Source: Streptomyces violens
GTDB lineage: Bacteria; Actinomycetota; Actinomycetes; Streptomycetales; Streptomycetaceae
Direction: 5' to 3'
Length of the DNA: 64,000 bases
Assembly: GCF_000717745.1 (NCBI RefSeq)
Contig: NZ_JOBH01000007.1
Location: forward strand, 124,001 to 188,000
This document shows positions 8,971 to 19,339 of the stretch, in pieces (the first letter of the stretch is position 1; each line of letters opens with the position of its first letter). The translations under genes and the position numbers were made by a program. The notes under the pieces are model-generated. The model was not told where the DNA came from and did not search any database. It saw only the letters and a list, made by a program, of their open reading frames with translations.

Positions 8971-9714
8971 TTACCCGAGCCGTGGTCGGACTCCGAGTAC
9001 CGCAGTGCCCACGCGGACATGTGTCGCACCGGCGGCCACCGCGTCCTCGAGATCCGAACTCATTCCTGCCGACACCATTTTCGCAGCAGGATGACCCGCG
9101 CGCAGGCCGGATGCGATTTCCGCCAGCCGGTCGAAAGCCGCCCGCGGCCGGCCCGCGTACTGCCCTGCCAGCGGAGCGACCGTCATCAGGCCGCCCAGCC
9201 GCAGCCCTTCGGCCGCCGCCACCGCGTCGGCCAGCGCCGCCACCCCGTCCGGACCGACGCCGCCGCGGTCGCCCCTCTGGCTCCCGCCCGCCCGCCCGGC
9301 GTCCCCCGACTCGGCGTCAAGTGCCACCTGGATCAGGCAGTCCAGCTCGCGCCCGGCACGTACGGCCTCCTTGGAGAGCGCGGTGACGAGCTTGACCCGG
9401 TCCACGGACTGCACGATATCCGCGTAACTGGCCACAGACCGGACTTTATTTGTCTGCAATTGGCCGACGAAATGCCAAGTAAGCGGCAAATCCGAGCAAG
9501 CGGCCGCCTTGGGCGCCGCGTCCTGGTCGCGGTTCTCCGCGACGTGCCGGATGCCCAATTCCGAAAGGATACGGACATCACTCGCCGGGTAGGTCTTTGT
9601 GACCACAATCAGGGTCACATCATCACGATTGCGACCGGCTTTGGCACAAGCGGCGGAGATACGATCCTCCACCCGGGCCAGGTTCTCGGCCAGTTCCGTT
9701 CTACGGTCCGTCAC
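8971..9714 (-). CDS. ylmE: YggS/YlmE pyridoxal-phosphate homeostasis protein
   Basis: PLP-binding protein that buffers free pyridoxal phosphate and influences amino-acid metabolism; no catalytic reaction is established. 247 residues with a TIM-barrel-like fold and PLP-binding Lys in VTLIVVTKTYP. Other signatures are HFVGQLQTNKVRSVA, MTVAPL and MSSDLEDAVAAGATHVRVGTAVLG. Its start is three bases after the pgeF stop, so the two are probably translated together. A conserved member of the ftsZ-sepF segment. Confidence 0.95.
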   Translation of the reverse strand: MTDRRTELAENLARVEDRISAACAKAGRNRDDVTLIVVTKTYPASDVRILSELGIRHVAENRDQDAAPKAAACSDLPLTWHFVGQLQTNKVRSVASYADIVQSVDRVKLVTALSKEAVRAGRELDCLIQVALDAESGDAGRAGGSQRGDRGGVGPDGVAALADAVAAAEGLRLGGLMTVAPLAGQYAGRPRAAFDRLAEIASGLRAGHPAAKMVSAGMSSDLEDAVAAGATHVRVGTAVLGVRPRLG

Positions 9715-9717
9715 AGC

Positions 9718-10467
9718 TCAGCCGTCCAGCCATACATAACTCGCGAGCCGCCCCGTTGTGCGGTCGCGCCGGTACGAGAAATGGTCCGCCGATTCCAGCG
9801 TGCAGATGTGGGAATGTTCACGCACCCGCACGCCGCACCGGGCGAGTTGGGCGGCCACCCCGGCCACCACGTCCACCGCCGGGGTCCCCCAGGAGGTGGT
9901 CGCGTACGCCTCGGGCACCGCGGCGGCGACCTCGGCGCGCATCGCCTCCGGCACCTCGTAACAGCGCCCGCAGACCGCGGGGCCGGTGTACGCGACGATC
10001 CGCTCGGGGTCGGCCCCGAGGGCGGACATCGCCTCGACCGTGGCCGGTACGACCCCGGCCACCAGCCCGGGCCGTCCGGCGTGCGCGGCTCCCGCCACCC
10101 CGGCGACCGGGTCGGCGAGGAGGACGGGGGTGCAGTCGGCGGTGAGGACGGCGAGGGCGAGGCCCCGACGGGCCGTCACCACCGCGTCCACGCAGGGAAC
10201 CTCGGTTCCGTCCCGCCACGGCCCGTCCACGACCGCCACGTCGCGCCCGTGCACCTGGTTCATCCAGACCACATCGGCCGGGTCCAGTCCGAGGGACTTG
10301 GCCGTCAGCTCGCGATTGGTCCGTACCGCCTGTGGGTCGTCGCCCACGGCGCCGCCGAGGTTGAGCTCGGCATACGGAGCGGCGCTCACCCCACCCCACC
10401 GGTCGGTGAAGGCGAAGCGCGCGCCGCTCGCATCGTTCGTCAGCACATCGTGCTGCTGCCCTATCAC
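9718..10467 (-). CDS. pgeF: PgeF/YlmD laccase-domain protein
   Basis: Family members hydrolyse mis-incorporated L-Ser from peptidoglycan precursors (PgeF) or act as purine nucleoside phosphorylase/adenosine deaminase; the copper oxidase label is older. 249 residues. The His/Cys/His metal set is visible in MNQVHGRDV, LTADCTPVLL and AAHAGRPGLV. The last motif has Arg-Pro where many homologues have Trp-Arg. It lies 13 bases behind ftsZ. A role in keeping muropeptide precursors correct would fit its place among mur genes, which is inference. Confidence 0.9.
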   Translation of the reverse strand: MIGQQHDVLTNDASGARFAFTDRWGGVSAAPYAELNLGGAVGDDPQAVRTNRELTAKSLGLDPADVVWMNQVHGRDVAVVDGPWRDGTEVPCVDAVVTARRGLALAVLTADCTPVLLADPVAGVAGAAHAGRPGLVAGVVPATVEAMSALGADPERIVAYTGPAVCGRCYEVPEAMRAEVAAAVPEAYATTSWGTPAVDVVAGVAAQLARCGVRVREHSHICTLESADHFSYRRDRTTGRLASYVWLDG

Positions 10468-10480
10468 TGCGTGTCTTCGG

Positions 10481-11707
10481 CTACTTCAGGAAGTCCGGGA
10501 CGTCCAGCTCCTCGGCCGTGGTGTCCGTGTACGGACGGGCCGGGGGGACCTGGGGGGCGACCGGGGGCGGTGCCGGGGCCTCGCTGACCGGCGCCGGCTC
10601 GACCGGGGCCGGCTCCTCGTCCCGCACCGGGACGGCGCCGAGGCCGCCGAAGGCCGGGCGGGGCTCCGGGGGCGCGGCCGGACGGCTCACCGGCGCGGCC
10701 GGCTCCTCGCGCTTGCCGGAGGAGGACGAGCTGATGACGTTCTCGCGGCGGGCCGGCGGCTGACCGCCGTCGAAGCCCGCGGCGATGACGGTCACGCGGA
10801 CCTCGTCGCCGAGCGCGTCGTCGATGACCGCACCGAAGATGATGTTGGCTTCCGGGTGGGCCGCCTCGCTGACCAGCTGGGCCGCCTCGTTGATCTCGAA
10901 GAGACCGAGGTCGGAGCCGCCGGAGATGGAGAGCAGCACGCCGCGGGCGCCGTCGATGGACGCCTCCAGCAGCGGCGAGGAGATGGCCATTTCGGCGGCC
11001 GCCACCGCGCGGTCGTCGCCGCGTGCGGAGCCGATGCCCATGAGGGCCGAGCCGGCCTCGGACATCACGGACTTCACGTCGGCGAAGTCGAGGTTGATCA
11101 GGCCCGGGGTGGTGATCAGGTCGGTGATGCCCTGGACACCGGAGAGCAGCACCTGGTCGGCGGACTTGAACGCGTCAAGAACGCTCACCTGGCGGTCCGA
11201 GATGGACAGCAGCCGGTCGTTGGGGATCACGATGAGGGTGTCGACCTCTTCGCGCAGCTGCGCGATGCCGTCCTCGGCCTGGTTGGCGCGGCGGCGGCCC
11301 TCGAAGGTGAACGGCCGGGTGACCACACCGATCGTCAGGGCGCCCAGCGAGCGCGCGATGTTGGCGACCACGGGCGCGCCGCCCGTGCCGGTGCCGCCGC
11401 CCTCACCCGCGGTCACGAAGACCATGTCGGCCCCCTTGAGGACCTCCTCGATCTCCTCGCGGTGGTCTTCGGCCGCCTTGCGGCCCACGTCCGGGTTTGC
11501 GCCGGCGCCGAGGCCACGCGTCATCTCACGGCCGACGTCGAGCTTGACGTCGGCGTCGCTCATCAGCAACGCCTGCGCATCGGTGTTGATCGCGATGAAC
11601 TCGACGCCCTTGAGCCCGACCTCGATCATCCGGTTGATGGCGTTCACGCCACCGCCGCCGATGCCGACGACCTTGATGACTGCGAGGTAGTTCTGCGGTG
11701 CTGCCAC
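10481..11707 (-). CDS. ftsZ: Cell-division GTPase FtsZ
   Basis: Tubulin homologue that assembles Z-rings and, in aerial hyphae, ladders of rings for sporulation septa. 408 residues. The GTP-binding signature GGGTGTG is at 103-109, and the T7 synergy loop NLDFADV with its catalytic Asp pair starts at ~206. Core domains run to ~315. A Pro/Ala/Glu-rich linker follows, then the conserved C-terminal peptide LDVPDFLK that docks SepF and other partners. Preceded by a 275-base promoter region. Confidence 0.99.
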   Translation of the reverse strand: MAAPQNYLAVIKVVGIGGGGVNAINRMIEVGLKGVEFIAINTDAQALLMSDADVKLDVGREMTRGLGAGANPDVGRKAAEDHREEIEEVLKGADMVFVTAGEGGGTGTGGAPVVANIARSLGALTIGVVTRPFTFEGRRRANQAEDGIAQLREEVDTLIVIPNDRLLSISDRQVSVLDAFKSADQVLLSGVQGITDLITTPGLINLDFADVKSVMSEAGSALMGIGSARGDDRAVAAAEMAISSPLLEASIDGARGVLLSISGGSDLGLFEINEAAQLVSEAAHPEANIIFGAVIDDALGDEVRVTVIAAGFDGGQPPARRENVISSSSSGKREEPAAPVSRPAAPPEPRPAFGGLGAVPVRDEEPAPVEPAPVSEAPAPPPVAPQVPPARPYTDTTAEELDVPDFLK

Positions 11708-11733
11708 GTCGAAGGCCTCTCGCCTCGAGTTAC

Positions 11734-11738
11734 GTGTC
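11734..11738 (-). promoter_or_regulatory. GACAC motif before ftsZ (WhiA-like half-site)
   Basis: GACAC on the minus strand ~27 bases upstream of the ftsZ start. WhiA, which with WhiB activates sporulation septation genes including ftsZ, recognises GACAC. A 5-base match alone is weak; it is supported by a second copy at 11862-11866. Confidence 0.35.
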
Positions 11739-11754
11739 GGTGCCTCACATGTGC

Positions 11755-11763
11755 TGTGGACAA
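11755..11763 (-). promoter_or_regulatory. Consensus DnaA box TTGTCCACA in the ftsZ leader
   Basis: A 9/9 match on the minus strand to the preferred Streptomyces DnaA box, 48-56 bases before the ftsZ start. It is a single box, so not an origin; see findings. Confidence 0.45.
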
Positions 11764-11801
11764 CGACTGATGCCGATGGGACGGTCCGTATTGCCGACCC
11801 G

Positions 11802-11826
11802 AACCCTAACGTTGAAGTTTAGGGTT
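11802..11826. promoter_or_regulatory. Inverted repeat in the ftsZ promoter region
   Basis: AACCCTAA and TTAGGGTT, perfect 8-bp arms 9 bases apart, lie between the candidate promoter and the gene. This could be an operator or an RNA hairpin in the ftsZ leader. No named regulator is assigned. Confidence 0.5.
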
Positions 11827-11862
11827 ACCAGTGCCTGTGTTCCCTGGGTTCTTTGGAACGAG

Positions 11863-11892
11863 ACACTAAGTCGACAAGCGGCGCACGTTCAA
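11863..11892 (-). promoter_or_regulatory. Candidate ftsZ promoter TTGAAC-N18-TAGTGT
   Basis: -35 TTGAAC at 11892-11887 and -10 TAGTGT at 11868-11863 with an 18-base spacer, ~155 bases upstream of ftsZ. A plus-strand GACAC (11862-11866) overlaps the -10. Streptomyces ftsZ is known to have several promoters here, one induced at sporulation; which one this is cannot be told from sequence. Confidence 0.6.
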
Positions 11893-11982
11893 CGAACACG
11901 CCGAACCTCCCGTTTTTCTTTTCACCCTATGTGATCACCCGTAGTGGTAGCCATCCAGGGTGCTGGCCTGCGCGTACGTACG

Positions 11983-12831
11983 TCAACTCCCGGACGCGGC
12001 AGGCGCACTGGGGACGCTGACGTCGAAGTGGTGCGCATCACGCGCCGCTTTCAGCAGCGCGCGGAGTACCTTGGCCTTTTCCGTGCCGTGTTCCTCACTG
12101 CCCCACTCGACCCGGCGTCCGCCGGTCAGCTCCAGGGTGATCGAGTCGTACGAACGTACGCGGATGACGCGCACGTCCTTGCCGACCGTATCGGGAAGCG
12201 CGGTGGCGACCTTCACCGCCGCGCGGTTCAGAGCAGGGATACCGAAACGGCGCAGGCTCGGCGAATCGGCCGCGTCCATTTCCAGCCGGGGTACATCGCG
12301 CGGCGCGATACCGACGGTGGCGAAGCGCACGCCCCGGTCGTCCACTTCTCGGAACTTTCCGCCCTTTTGGACGACCAGGACGGGCTGCCGCTCCGTCACG
12401 TTCAGGGAGATGGTGTCCGGCCACGAGCGCTCCACTTCGACCGACTTGATGCGGCGCAGCCGGTCGGTCAGCCGTGCGGCGATACCGTCGGTGTCCACGG
12501 AGGCCAGCGGGTCCCCCAGGGGCACGTCCGCCGCGGCCTCGACCTCACGCACCGTCAGGACATCGGTACCGCGCACCTGTACCTGCTCCGCGCGGAGCCA
12601 GTCCGACCCGTACAGCACCCAGGTACCAAAGCCGACCAGCAGCGCTATGAGGACGGTGGCCACGATGAGCGTGCGGCGCCGGGGGCGGCCGGGGCGGCGC
12701 TCCCCGGCCCACGGCGGCCGCAGCCGCCGCAGTACGGAGAGGCGCCGCTCCCCGGCCTCCTCGGAGTCGGCGGGCGGGCCGGCCGACGCTCGATGCTGCT
12801 CGCCACGACGGGCGGTCGTCGGTCCGGCCAC
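11983..12831 (-). CDS. ftsQ: Divisome protein FtsQ
   Basis: Single-pass membrane protein linking FtsL-like/DivIC proteins to the septal synthase. 282 residues from GTG 12831 (MAGPTTARRGEQHRAS) with AAGGGGAG upstream; a longer in-frame extension is Arg-rich shadow sequence. A short basic cytosolic tail is followed by a membrane helix (LIVATVLIALLVGFGTWVLY). Then come a POTRA domain (SDWLRAEQVQVRGTDVLTVREV) and the FtsQ beta domain ending near the C-terminus. It sits between murG and ftsZ; murC and ddl, often found here in other bacteria, are missing. Confidence 0.95.
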   Translation of the reverse strand: MAGPTTARRGEQHRASAGPPADSEEAGERRLSVLRRLRPPWAGERRPGRPRRRTLIVATVLIALLVGFGTWVLYGSDWLRAEQVQVRGTDVLTVREVEAAADVPLGDPLASVDTDGIAARLTDRLRRIKSVEVERSWPDTISLNVTERQPVLVVQKGGKFREVDDRGVRFATVGIAPRDVPRLEMDAADSPSLRRFGIPALNRAAVKVATALPDTVGKDVRVIRVRSYDSITLELTGGRRVEWGSEEHGTEKAKVLRALLKAARDAHHFDVSVPSAPAASGS

Positions 12832-12857
12832 GGTTTCTCCCCTTCCCCCCGGCCGGT

Positions 12858-13949
12858 TCAGCCCCGGCGGGAGGCGATCGCTTCGTAGACCATGCCGACG
12901 AGGAGCTCGTCGGCGTCTCTGCGGCCGAACTCGGCGGCCGCGCGGGACATCTCGTACAGCCGGTGCGGGTCCGAGAGCACCGGCAGGACGTTGCCCTGCA
13001 CCCACTCGGGGGACAGCTGCGCGTCGTCGACCAGCAGGCCGCCGCCGGCGTTGACCACCGGCTGGGCGTTCAGCCGCTGCTCGCCGTTGCCGATGGGCAG
13101 CGGGACGTACGCGGCGGGCAGCCCGACGGCGGACAGCTCGGCGACGGTCATCGCGCCCGCGCGGCAGAGCATCATGTCGGCCGCGGCGTACGCGAGGTCC
13201 ATCCGGTCCACGTACGGTACCGGGACGTACGGCGGCATCCCGGGCATGTTGTCGACCTGCGGCAGTTCGTTCTTCGGGCCGACCGCGTGCAGCACCTGGA
13301 TGCCCGCACGCTGGAAGCTCGGCACCGCGGCCTGGATGACCTCGTTCAGCCGGCGCGCGCCCTGCGAGCCGCCGGAGACCAGCAGCGTCGGCAGGTTCGG
13401 GTCCAGGCCGAAGGCGGCGCGCGCCTCGGCGCGTACCGCCGCCCGGTCCAGGGTCGCGATCGTGCGGCGCAGCGGGATGCCGACGTAACGGGCGTCACGC
13501 AGCTTGCTGTCGGGGGTGCTGACGGCGACGAACTTGGCGTACCGCGAGCCGATCTTGTTGGCCAGACCCGGCCGGGCGTTGGCCTCGTGCACGATGATCG
13601 GCACGCCGAGCCGCTTGGCGGCCAGATAGCCGGGCAGCGCCACGTAACCGCCGAAGCCGACGATGCAGTCCGCCTTCGTGCGCTCCAGGATCTGCTCGGC
13701 GGCCTTGATCGTGCCGCGCAGCCGCCCGGGGACGGTGATCAGCTCGGGGGTGGGCTTGCGCGGCAGCGGAACGGCCGGGATCAGCCCCAGTTCGTAACCG
13801 CGCTCCGGTACCAGCCGGGTCTCCAGTCCGCGCTCCGTGCCCAGTGCCGTGATCCCCACGGTCGGGTCCTGCCTGCGCAGGGCGTCCGCGAGGGCGAGCG
13901 CGGGCTCGATGTGGCCGGCGGTCCCCCCACCGGCGAGTACGACATGCAC
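12858..13949 (-). CDS. murG: MurG UDP-GlcNAc transferase (lipid II synthase)
   Basis: Transfers GlcNAc from UDP-GlcNAc to lipid I on the cytosolic membrane face to make lipid II. 363 residues, GT-B fold. The N-terminal G-loop is [16 protein letters not shown], the second G-loop [13 protein letters not shown], and the UDP-GlcNAc-binding C-terminal part includes [18 protein letters not shown]. The start lies six bases behind the ftsW stop, suggesting coupling. Confidence 0.98.
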   Translation of the reverse strand: MHVVLAGGGTAGHIEPALALADALRRQDPTVGITALGTERGLETRLVPERGYELGLIPAVPLPRKPTPELITVPGRLRGTIKAAEQILERTKADCIVGFGGYVALPGYLAAKRLGVPIIVHEANARPGLANKIGSRYAKFVAVSTPDSKLRDARYVGIPLRRTIATLDRAAVRAEARAAFGLDPNLPTLLVSGGSQGARRLNEVIQAAVPSFQRAGIQVLHAVGPKNELPQVDNMPGMPPYVPVPYVDRMDLAYAAADMMLCRAGAMTVAELSAVGLPAAYVPLPIGNGEQRLNAQPVVNAGGGLLVDDAQLSPEWVQGNVLPVLSDPHRLYEMSRAAAEFGRRDADELLVGMVYEAIASRRG

Positions 13950-13955
13950 CGAAAT

Positions 13956-15305
13956 TCACCGCTCTCCGGACGGCAGCTTCTTGACGCGCCGTCTCATCGT
14001 CTTCCGTCTCACCCCAGCCGGCATTCTCACGAATACCGGCTGCCGCATGGCCAGCGCCGCCCGCGCCGCGGGCTCGTCACGCGCGAAGGCGATCAGGAGT
14101 CCGACGGCGAACATCGTCGGCAGCAGGGCGGAGCCTCCGTAGGAGAACAGCGGGAGCGGGACACCGGCGATCGGCAGCAGGCCGAGCACCGCACCGATAT
14201 TGACCACGGCCTGGGCCGTGATCCAGGTGGTCACACCTCCCGCGGCGTACCGTACGAAGGGATCCTCCGTGCGTCCGGCCACGCGGATACCCGCATAGCC
14301 TAGAGCCGCGAACAGGGCGAGTACCGACAGCGTCCCCGCCAGTCCCAGTTCCTCCCCGGTGATGGCGAAGATGAAGTCGGTGTGCGGTTCAGGGAGTTCA
14401 CCCCATTTTTCCATACTCGCGCCGAGACCGGATCCGAAGAATCCGCCGGACGCGAGCGCGTATATCCCGTGCACGGCCTGCCAGCACTGGTCGCCCGGGC
14501 CCGGGTCGGTCGCGCCGATGCACGCGAGCCGGGACATCCGGTTGGCGCTCGTCTTGATGAGCAGCGCGCCGATGACGCCGGCCGCGGCCAGCACCCCGAC
14601 GAACAGCCGGGTGGGCGCCCCCGCCAGCCACAGCAGCCCGAAGAGGATGGCCGTGAGAATGATCGCGGTGCCCATGTCCCCGCCGAGCATGATGAGCCCG
14701 AGGAGCAGGAAAGCGGCCGGAATCAGCGGTACGAGCAGATGCTTCCACTGCGTCAGCAGCCGTCGCTCCTGCTTGCGTGCCAGCAGGTCGGCGCCCCACA
14801 GGACCAGCGCCAGTTTGCCGAACTCGCTGGGCTGGAGCTGGAAGGGTCCGCCGAGCGAGATCCAGTTCTGGTTGCCGTTGACCGCGACGCCTATCCCCGG
14901 CACCTGGACCAGGCACATCAGGAAGACCGAGCCGGCGATCAGCGGGTACGCCAGCGCCCGGTGCGCCCGGACCGGCAGCTTGGTCGCCAGCACCATCAGC
15001 CCGCCGCCGAGCGCGGCGGCGAGGAGCTGCTTGCGGAAGAAGTAGGTGGGGGACAGCCCGGACTGCAGCGCCTTGATCTGCGAGGCGGAGTAGACCATGA
15101 CGAGCCCGAGCACCATGATCAGCAGGCTGCCACCCAGGACGATGTAGTACGCCGTCAGCGGCCGGTCCCAGGCCCGCTTCAGCCGGGTGTACAGGCCCCG
15201 CGGCCCGGCCTGGCCGATGGGGCCCGCGGGCCGCGGCAGCCGGGGAAGCGGCGGCGTCCGCCGCGCCGGGCGCGGCGGTGCCTCCTTCGCCGGTCGGGCC
15301 GTCAT
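13956..15305 (-). CDS. ftsW: FtsW septal peptidoglycan polymerase (SEDS)
   Basis: SEDS glycosyltransferase that polymerises lipid II at the septum with its partner penicillin-binding protein FtsI. 449 residues from ATG 15305, with GGAGGGGACGAGG directly upstream; a 13-residue longer start was rejected for that reason. A Pro/Arg-rich cytosolic N-terminus (~55 residues) is followed by about ten membrane helices. Family motifs include NGNQNWISLGGPFQLQPSE and the late PLPLFSYGGSALL. The C-terminal cytosolic tail is basic. Confidence 0.97.
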   Translation of the reverse strand: MTARPAKEAPPRPARRTPPLPRLPRPAGPIGQAGPRGLYTRLKRAWDRPLTAYYIVLGGSLLIMVLGLVMVYSASQIKALQSGLSPTYFFRKQLLAAALGGGLMVLATKLPVRAHRALAYPLIAGSVFLMCLVQVPGIGVAVNGNQNWISLGGPFQLQPSEFGKLALVLWGADLLARKQERRLLTQWKHLLVPLIPAAFLLLGLIMLGGDMGTAIILTAILFGLLWLAGAPTRLFVGVLAAAGVIGALLIKTSANRMSRLACIGATDPGPGDQCWQAVHGIYALASGGFFGSGLGASMEKWGELPEPHTDFIFAITGEELGLAGTLSVLALFAALGYAGIRVAGRTEDPFVRYAAGGVTTWITAQAVVNIGAVLGLLPIAGVPLPLFSYGGSALLPTMFAVGLLIAFARDEPAARAALAMRQPVFVRMPAGVRRKTMRRRVKKLPSGER

Positions 15306-15367
15306 CCTCGTCCCCTCCACAGATGCGCTGCGCCGCACGTCCACGACGCGGGCGGGGACGTACGGGT

Positions 15368-16783
15368 CTACTGGTCCTGCGCGGCCAGCTCACGGACCGC
15401 GTCGGCGAAGGCGTCGCCCCGCTTGTTGTAGTTCAGGTACATGTCCATCGAGGCGCAGGCCGGTGCCAACAGGACCGTATCGCCCGGCCGGGCCAGCCGC
15501 GTGGCCTCCCGTACCGCCTCGGACATCGCCCCAGTGTCGGTCCGGTCGAGGTCGACGACCGGCACATCCGGGGCGTGTCGCGCGAGCGCTTCGGCGATCA
15601 GCGCACGGTCCCGGCCGATGAGGACGGCGCCGCGCAGCCGCGCCGCCGACTTCTGTACCAGCTCGTCGAAGGTGGCCCCCTTGGCGAGCCCGCCGGCGAT
15701 CCACACGATGTGCTCGTAGGCGGCCAACGACGCTTCGGTGGCATGGGTGTTGGTGGCCTTGGAGTCGTCCACGTAGGACACCCCGTCGACGTCCGCGACG
15801 TGCTGGATGCGGTGCGCGTCCGGGTGGAAGTTCCGCAGACCGTCCCGTACGGAGGCGGGCTGCACACCGAACGCGCGTGCGAGCGCCGCCGCCGCGAGGG
15901 CGTTGGCGATGTTGTGCGGCGCGGGCGGATTGACGTCCGAGACCTCGGCCAGCTCCTGGGCCTGCTTCTGCCGGTTCTCGACGAACGCGCGGTCGACGAG
16001 GATGCCCTCGACGACGCCCACCTGGCCGGGTCCCGGCGTGCCGAGGGTGAAGCCGATCGCCCGGCAGCCCTCCTCGACGTCCGCCTCGCGGACCAGGTCC
16101 TCGGTGGCCTTGTCGGCCACGTTGTAGACGCAGGCGACCGTGTTGCCCTCGTAGATCCGGCCCTTGTCGGCGGCGTACGCCTCCATGGAGCCGTGCCAGT
16201 CGAGGTGGTCGGGGGCGAGGTTCAGCACGGCCGCGGAGTGGGCGCGCAGCGAGGGCGCCCAGTGCAGCTGGTAGCTGGAGAGCTCGACGGCGAGCACGTC
16301 GTACTCGCCGGAGAGCACCACGTCGATGATGGGCGTCCCGATGTTGCCGACGGCCGCGGTGCGCAGCCCCTCGGCGGCCAGGATCGACGCCAGCATCTGC
16401 GTGGTGGTCGTCTTGCCGTTCGTACCGGTGATGGCGAGCCAGGGGGCCGCGTCGGGGCCGCGGAGCCGCCAGGCGACCTCCACGTCCCCGATGACATCCA
16501 CGCCCGCCTCGGCCGCGGCCGCGAAGAGCGGGCTGCTCGGCTTCCAGCCGGGCGAGGTGACGACGAGCTCGGTGCCCTCGGGCAGCGTCTCGCCGTCCCC
16601 GAGGCGTACGGCAATACCGTCCGCCTCCAGCTCCGCCGCGGTCGCCCGCTGCTTCTCGCCGTCCCCGCCGTCCACGACCGTGACGGTCGCGCCGAGCCCG
16701 GCCAGGGCGCGGGCGGCGCTGATGCCGCTCACGCCCAGGCCGGCGACGGTGATCCGCTGCCCGGTGAAGTCCTGCGCGCTCAC
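15368..16783 (-). CDS. murD: UDP-N-acetylmuramoylalanine-D-glutamate ligase MurD
   Basis: Adds D-Glu to UDP-MurNAc-L-Ala using ATP, in the cytosol. 471 residues from GTG 16783, whose first four bases GTGA overlap the mraY stop codon, a classic coupling signal that fixes the start. Domain 1 has the UMA-binding Rossmann motif [15 protein letters not shown]. The ATP loop is [14 protein letters not shown]. Domain 3 ends with [23 protein letters not shown]. Confidence 0.98.
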   Translation of the reverse strand: MSAQDFTGQRITVAGLGVSGISAARALAGLGATVTVVDGGDGEKQRATAAELEADGIAVRLGDGETLPEGTELVVTSPGWKPSSPLFAAAAEAGVDVIGDVEVAWRLRGPDAAPWLAITGTNGKTTTTQMLASILAAEGLRTAAVGNIGTPIIDVVLSGEYDVLAVELSSYQLHWAPSLRAHSAAVLNLAPDHLDWHGSMEAYAADKGRIYEGNTVACVYNVADKATEDLVREADVEEGCRAIGFTLGTPGPGQVGVVEGILVDRAFVENRQKQAQELAEVSDVNPPAPHNIANALAAAALARAFGVQPASVRDGLRNFHPDAHRIQHVADVDGVSYVDDSKATNTHATEASLAAYEHIVWIAGGLAKGATFDELVQKSAARLRGAVLIGRDRALIAEALARHAPDVPVVDLDRTDTGAMSEAVREATRLARPGDTVLLAPACASMDMYLNYNKRGDAFADAVRELAAQDQ

Positions 16784-17853
16784 TTGGCGGCCTGCCAGCC
16801 GCCGTAGAAGATGCCGAGGCCGACGATCACGCACATGCCCTGGATGATCCAGAACCGGACCACGACAAGGACTTCCGACCACCCCTTGAGTTCGAAGTGG
16901 TGCTGGAGTGGCGCCATCCGGAAGACGCGCTTGCCGGTGAGCCGGAAGGAGCCGACCTGGATGACCACCGACATGGTGATCAGGACGAAGAGGCCGCCGA
17001 GGATGGCCAGCAGCAGCTCCGTACGGGAGCAGATCGCCAGGCCCGCGAGCGCGCCGCCGAGGGCGAGCGAGCCGGTGTCCCCCATGAAGATCTTGGCGGG
17101 CGAGGTGTTCCACCACAGGAAGCCGAAGCAGGCACCCATCAGGGCGGAGGCCACGACCGCGAGGTCGAGCGGGTCACGCACTTCGTAGCAGCCGGGGCCC
17201 GCGGTGATCTGGTTCGCGCAGGACTCCTGGTACTGCCAGATGCCGATGAAGGTGTACGCGCCGAAGACCATCACCGAGGCGCCGGTGGCCAGGCCGTCCA
17301 GGCCGTCGGTGAGGTTCACGCCGTTGGACATCGCCAGGATCATGAACAGCGCCCAGATCACGAAGATCACGGGGCCGATCTGCCAGCCGAAGTCCTGGGT
17401 GAAGGAGAGCCGGTCCGAGGCCGGGGTCTGCCCGCGCAGATCCGCGAACTGCAGGGACAGCACGGCGAAGGCGATGCCGACGATCAGCTGGCCCGCCATC
17501 TTGGCCTTGGCCCGCAGGCCCAGCGACCGCTGCTTGACGATCTTGATGTAGTCGTCGAGGAAGCCGACCAGGCCCATGCCGGCCATCAGGAACAGCACCA
17601 GCACACCGGAGAAGGTGGGGTCGCTGCTCGTGATCACCTTGGTCAGCGCGTACGCGATGATCGTGGCCAGGATGAACGCGATGCCGCCCATGGTGGGCGT
17701 ACCGCGCTTGCTGTGGTGGTCCCGCGGTCCGTCGTCGCGGATGAACTGCCCGTAACCCTTTTTGGCCAGCAGCTTGATCAGCAGCGGCGTGCCGATCAGG
17801 GTCAGGAAGAGCCCGATCATTCCGGAGAAGAGGATCTGCTTCATCGTGTTCAT
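16780..17853 (-). CDS. mraY: Phospho-N-acetylmuramoyl-pentapeptide transferase MraY
   Basis: Membrane enzyme that attaches phospho-MurNAc-pentapeptide to undecaprenyl phosphate, giving lipid I. 357 residues with about ten membrane helices. The catalytic loops are visible: FLDDYIKI (Asp pair) and [15 protein letters not shown]. The C-terminal loop has [17 protein letters not shown] overlaps at both ends, with murF upstream and murD downstream, make this a tightly coupled trio. Confidence 0.98.
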   Translation of the reverse strand: MNTMKQILFSGMIGLFLTLIGTPLLIKLLAKKGYGQFIRDDGPRDHHSKRGTPTMGGIAFILATIIAYALTKVITSSDPTFSGVLVLFLMAGMGLVGFLDDYIKIVKQRSLGLRAKAKMAGQLIVGIAFAVLSLQFADLRGQTPASDRLSFTQDFGWQIGPVIFVIWALFMILAMSNGVNLTDGLDGLATGASVMVFGAYTFIGIWQYQESCANQITAGPGCYEVRDPLDLAVVASALMGACFGFLWWNTSPAKIFMGDTGSLALGGALAGLAICSRTELLLAILGGLFVLITMSVVIQVGSFRLTGKRVFRMAPLQHHFELKGWSEVLVVVRFWIIQGMCVIVGLGIFYGGWQAAK

Positions 17854-19277
17854 CGGGTGGCGGCCCCGCCCTGCGCACCGTTGCCTGCCGCATCGTCCAG
17901 CAATGCGGCCGCGACCCGCTCCAGCCCCTCCGACCTGGACGCCTTCACCAGCACCACGTCTCCCGGCTGCAGTTCACTGCGCAGCAGGTCGACCGCCGCC
18001 CGTGCGTCGGACACGTGCACCGACTCCTCACCCCACGAACCCTCGTTATAAGCGCCCATTTGCAGCCAGGCCGCTTCCCTGCCCCCGACTGCCACGAGCT
18101 TGCTGACGTTGAGCCGGACGGCGAGCCGTCCGACCGCGTCGTGCTCGGCGAGTGACTCCTCGCCGAGCTCGGCCATCTGACCGAGCACCGCCCACGTACG
18201 CCGCCCCTTGCCCATCGACACGAGTGCGCGCAGCGCAGCCCGCATCGACTCGGGGTTCGCGTTGTAGGCGTCGTTGACGACCGTCACGCCGTCCGCGCGC
18301 TCGGTGACCTCCATGCGCCAGCGGGAGAGCGTGCCTGCCTCGGAGAGCGCGGACGCGATCTCGTCTGCGGGCATGCCCGACTCATGGGCGACGGCGGCCG
18401 CGGCGAGCGCGTTCGACACGTGGTGCTCACCGTACAGCCGCAGGGTCACGGCGCTGCACCCGGAGGGTGTGTGAAGCGTGAAGGCGGGGCGACCGTCGTC
18501 GGTGAGCCGGACATCCTCGGCACGCACGTCGGCTTCGGCGGACTCGCCGAAGAAGACCACACGGGCCTTGGTACGCGACGCCATCGCACGTACGTACGAG
18601 TCGTCGGCGTTGAGGATCGCGATGCCGCCCTCGCTCGCGTCGGGCAGCGACTCGACCAGCTCGCCCTTGGCCTCGGCGATCTTCTCGCGGCCGCCGAACT
18701 CGCCGATGTGCGCGCTGCCGACGTTGAGGACGAGCCCGATGCGGGGCGGGGTCAGCTCTGTGAGGTAGCGGATGTGGCCGACACCGCGCGCGCCCATCTC
18801 CAGGACGAGGTGGCGAGTGCCGGACTCGGCCCGCAGCGCGGTCAGCGGCAGGCCGATCTCGTTGTTGAGGTTGCCCTCGGGCCACACCGTCGGGCCGCTG
18901 CGCTGCAGCAGCTGCGCGATGAGGTCCTTGGTGCTGGTCTTGCCGGCCGAACCGGTCAGCGCGACGACGTCCGCGCCGGTACGGCGGACGACCTCGCGGG
19001 CCAGCGCGCCCAGCGCGGACACGACGTCGTCGACCACGATCGCGGGCACGCCGACGGGGCGCGTGGCCAGTACGGCCGCCGCGCCGGACTGCACGGCCTG
19101 CTCGGCGTAGTCGTGCCCGTCGACCCGCTCACCGGCGAACGCGGCGAACAGCGCGCCGTCGGTCACGGCCCGCGAGTCGATCACGACAGGGCCGGCGACC
19201 TGGACCGAGCCGTCCGGTATGTCGTGCTGCCGCCCGCCGACGATGCCGGCGATCTCGGCGAGGGACAGGGAGATCAC
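17850..19277 (-). CDS. murF: UDP-MurNAc-tripeptide:D-Ala-D-Ala ligase MurF
   Basis: Completes the cytosolic pentapeptide precursor. 475 residues. The N-terminal domain opens with [15 protein letters not shown]. The ATP loop is [15 protein letters not shown], the central [10 protein letters not shown] and C-terminal [13 protein letters not shown] motifs are typical. Its last four bases overlap the mraY start. Confidence 0.98.
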   Translation of the reverse strand: MISLSLAEIAGIVGGRQHDIPDGSVQVAGPVVIDSRAVTDGALFAAFAGERVDGHDYAEQAVQSGAAAVLATRPVGVPAIVVDDVVSALGALAREVVRRTGADVVALTGSAGKTSTKDLIAQLLQRSGPTVWPEGNLNNEIGLPLTALRAESGTRHLVLEMGARGVGHIRYLTELTPPRIGLVLNVGSAHIGEFGGREKIAEAKGELVESLPDASEGGIAILNADDSYVRAMASRTKARVVFFGESAEADVRAEDVRLTDDGRPAFTLHTPSGCSAVTLRLYGEHHVSNALAAAAVAHESGMPADEIASALSEAGTLSRWRMEVTERADGVTVVNDAYNANPESMRAALRALVSMGKGRRTWAVLGQMAELGEESLAEHDAVGRLAVRLNVSKLVAVGGREAAWLQMGAYNEGSWGEESVHVSDARAAVDLLRSELQPGDVVLVKASRSEGLERVAAALLDDAAGNGAQGGAATR

Positions 19278-19339
19278 AGGTCACCTCCGGCCGGGGGCTG
19301 GAGATGCCGAGATGGGGGTTGTGCGCGCATGGCGGTGTG

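Noticed and set aside
12832..13005. N-terminal extension of FtsQ into the murG region
   Set aside because: Overlaps the start of the murG 3' end in another frame, is Arg/Pro noise, and a clear ribosome site precedes the GTG at 12831.
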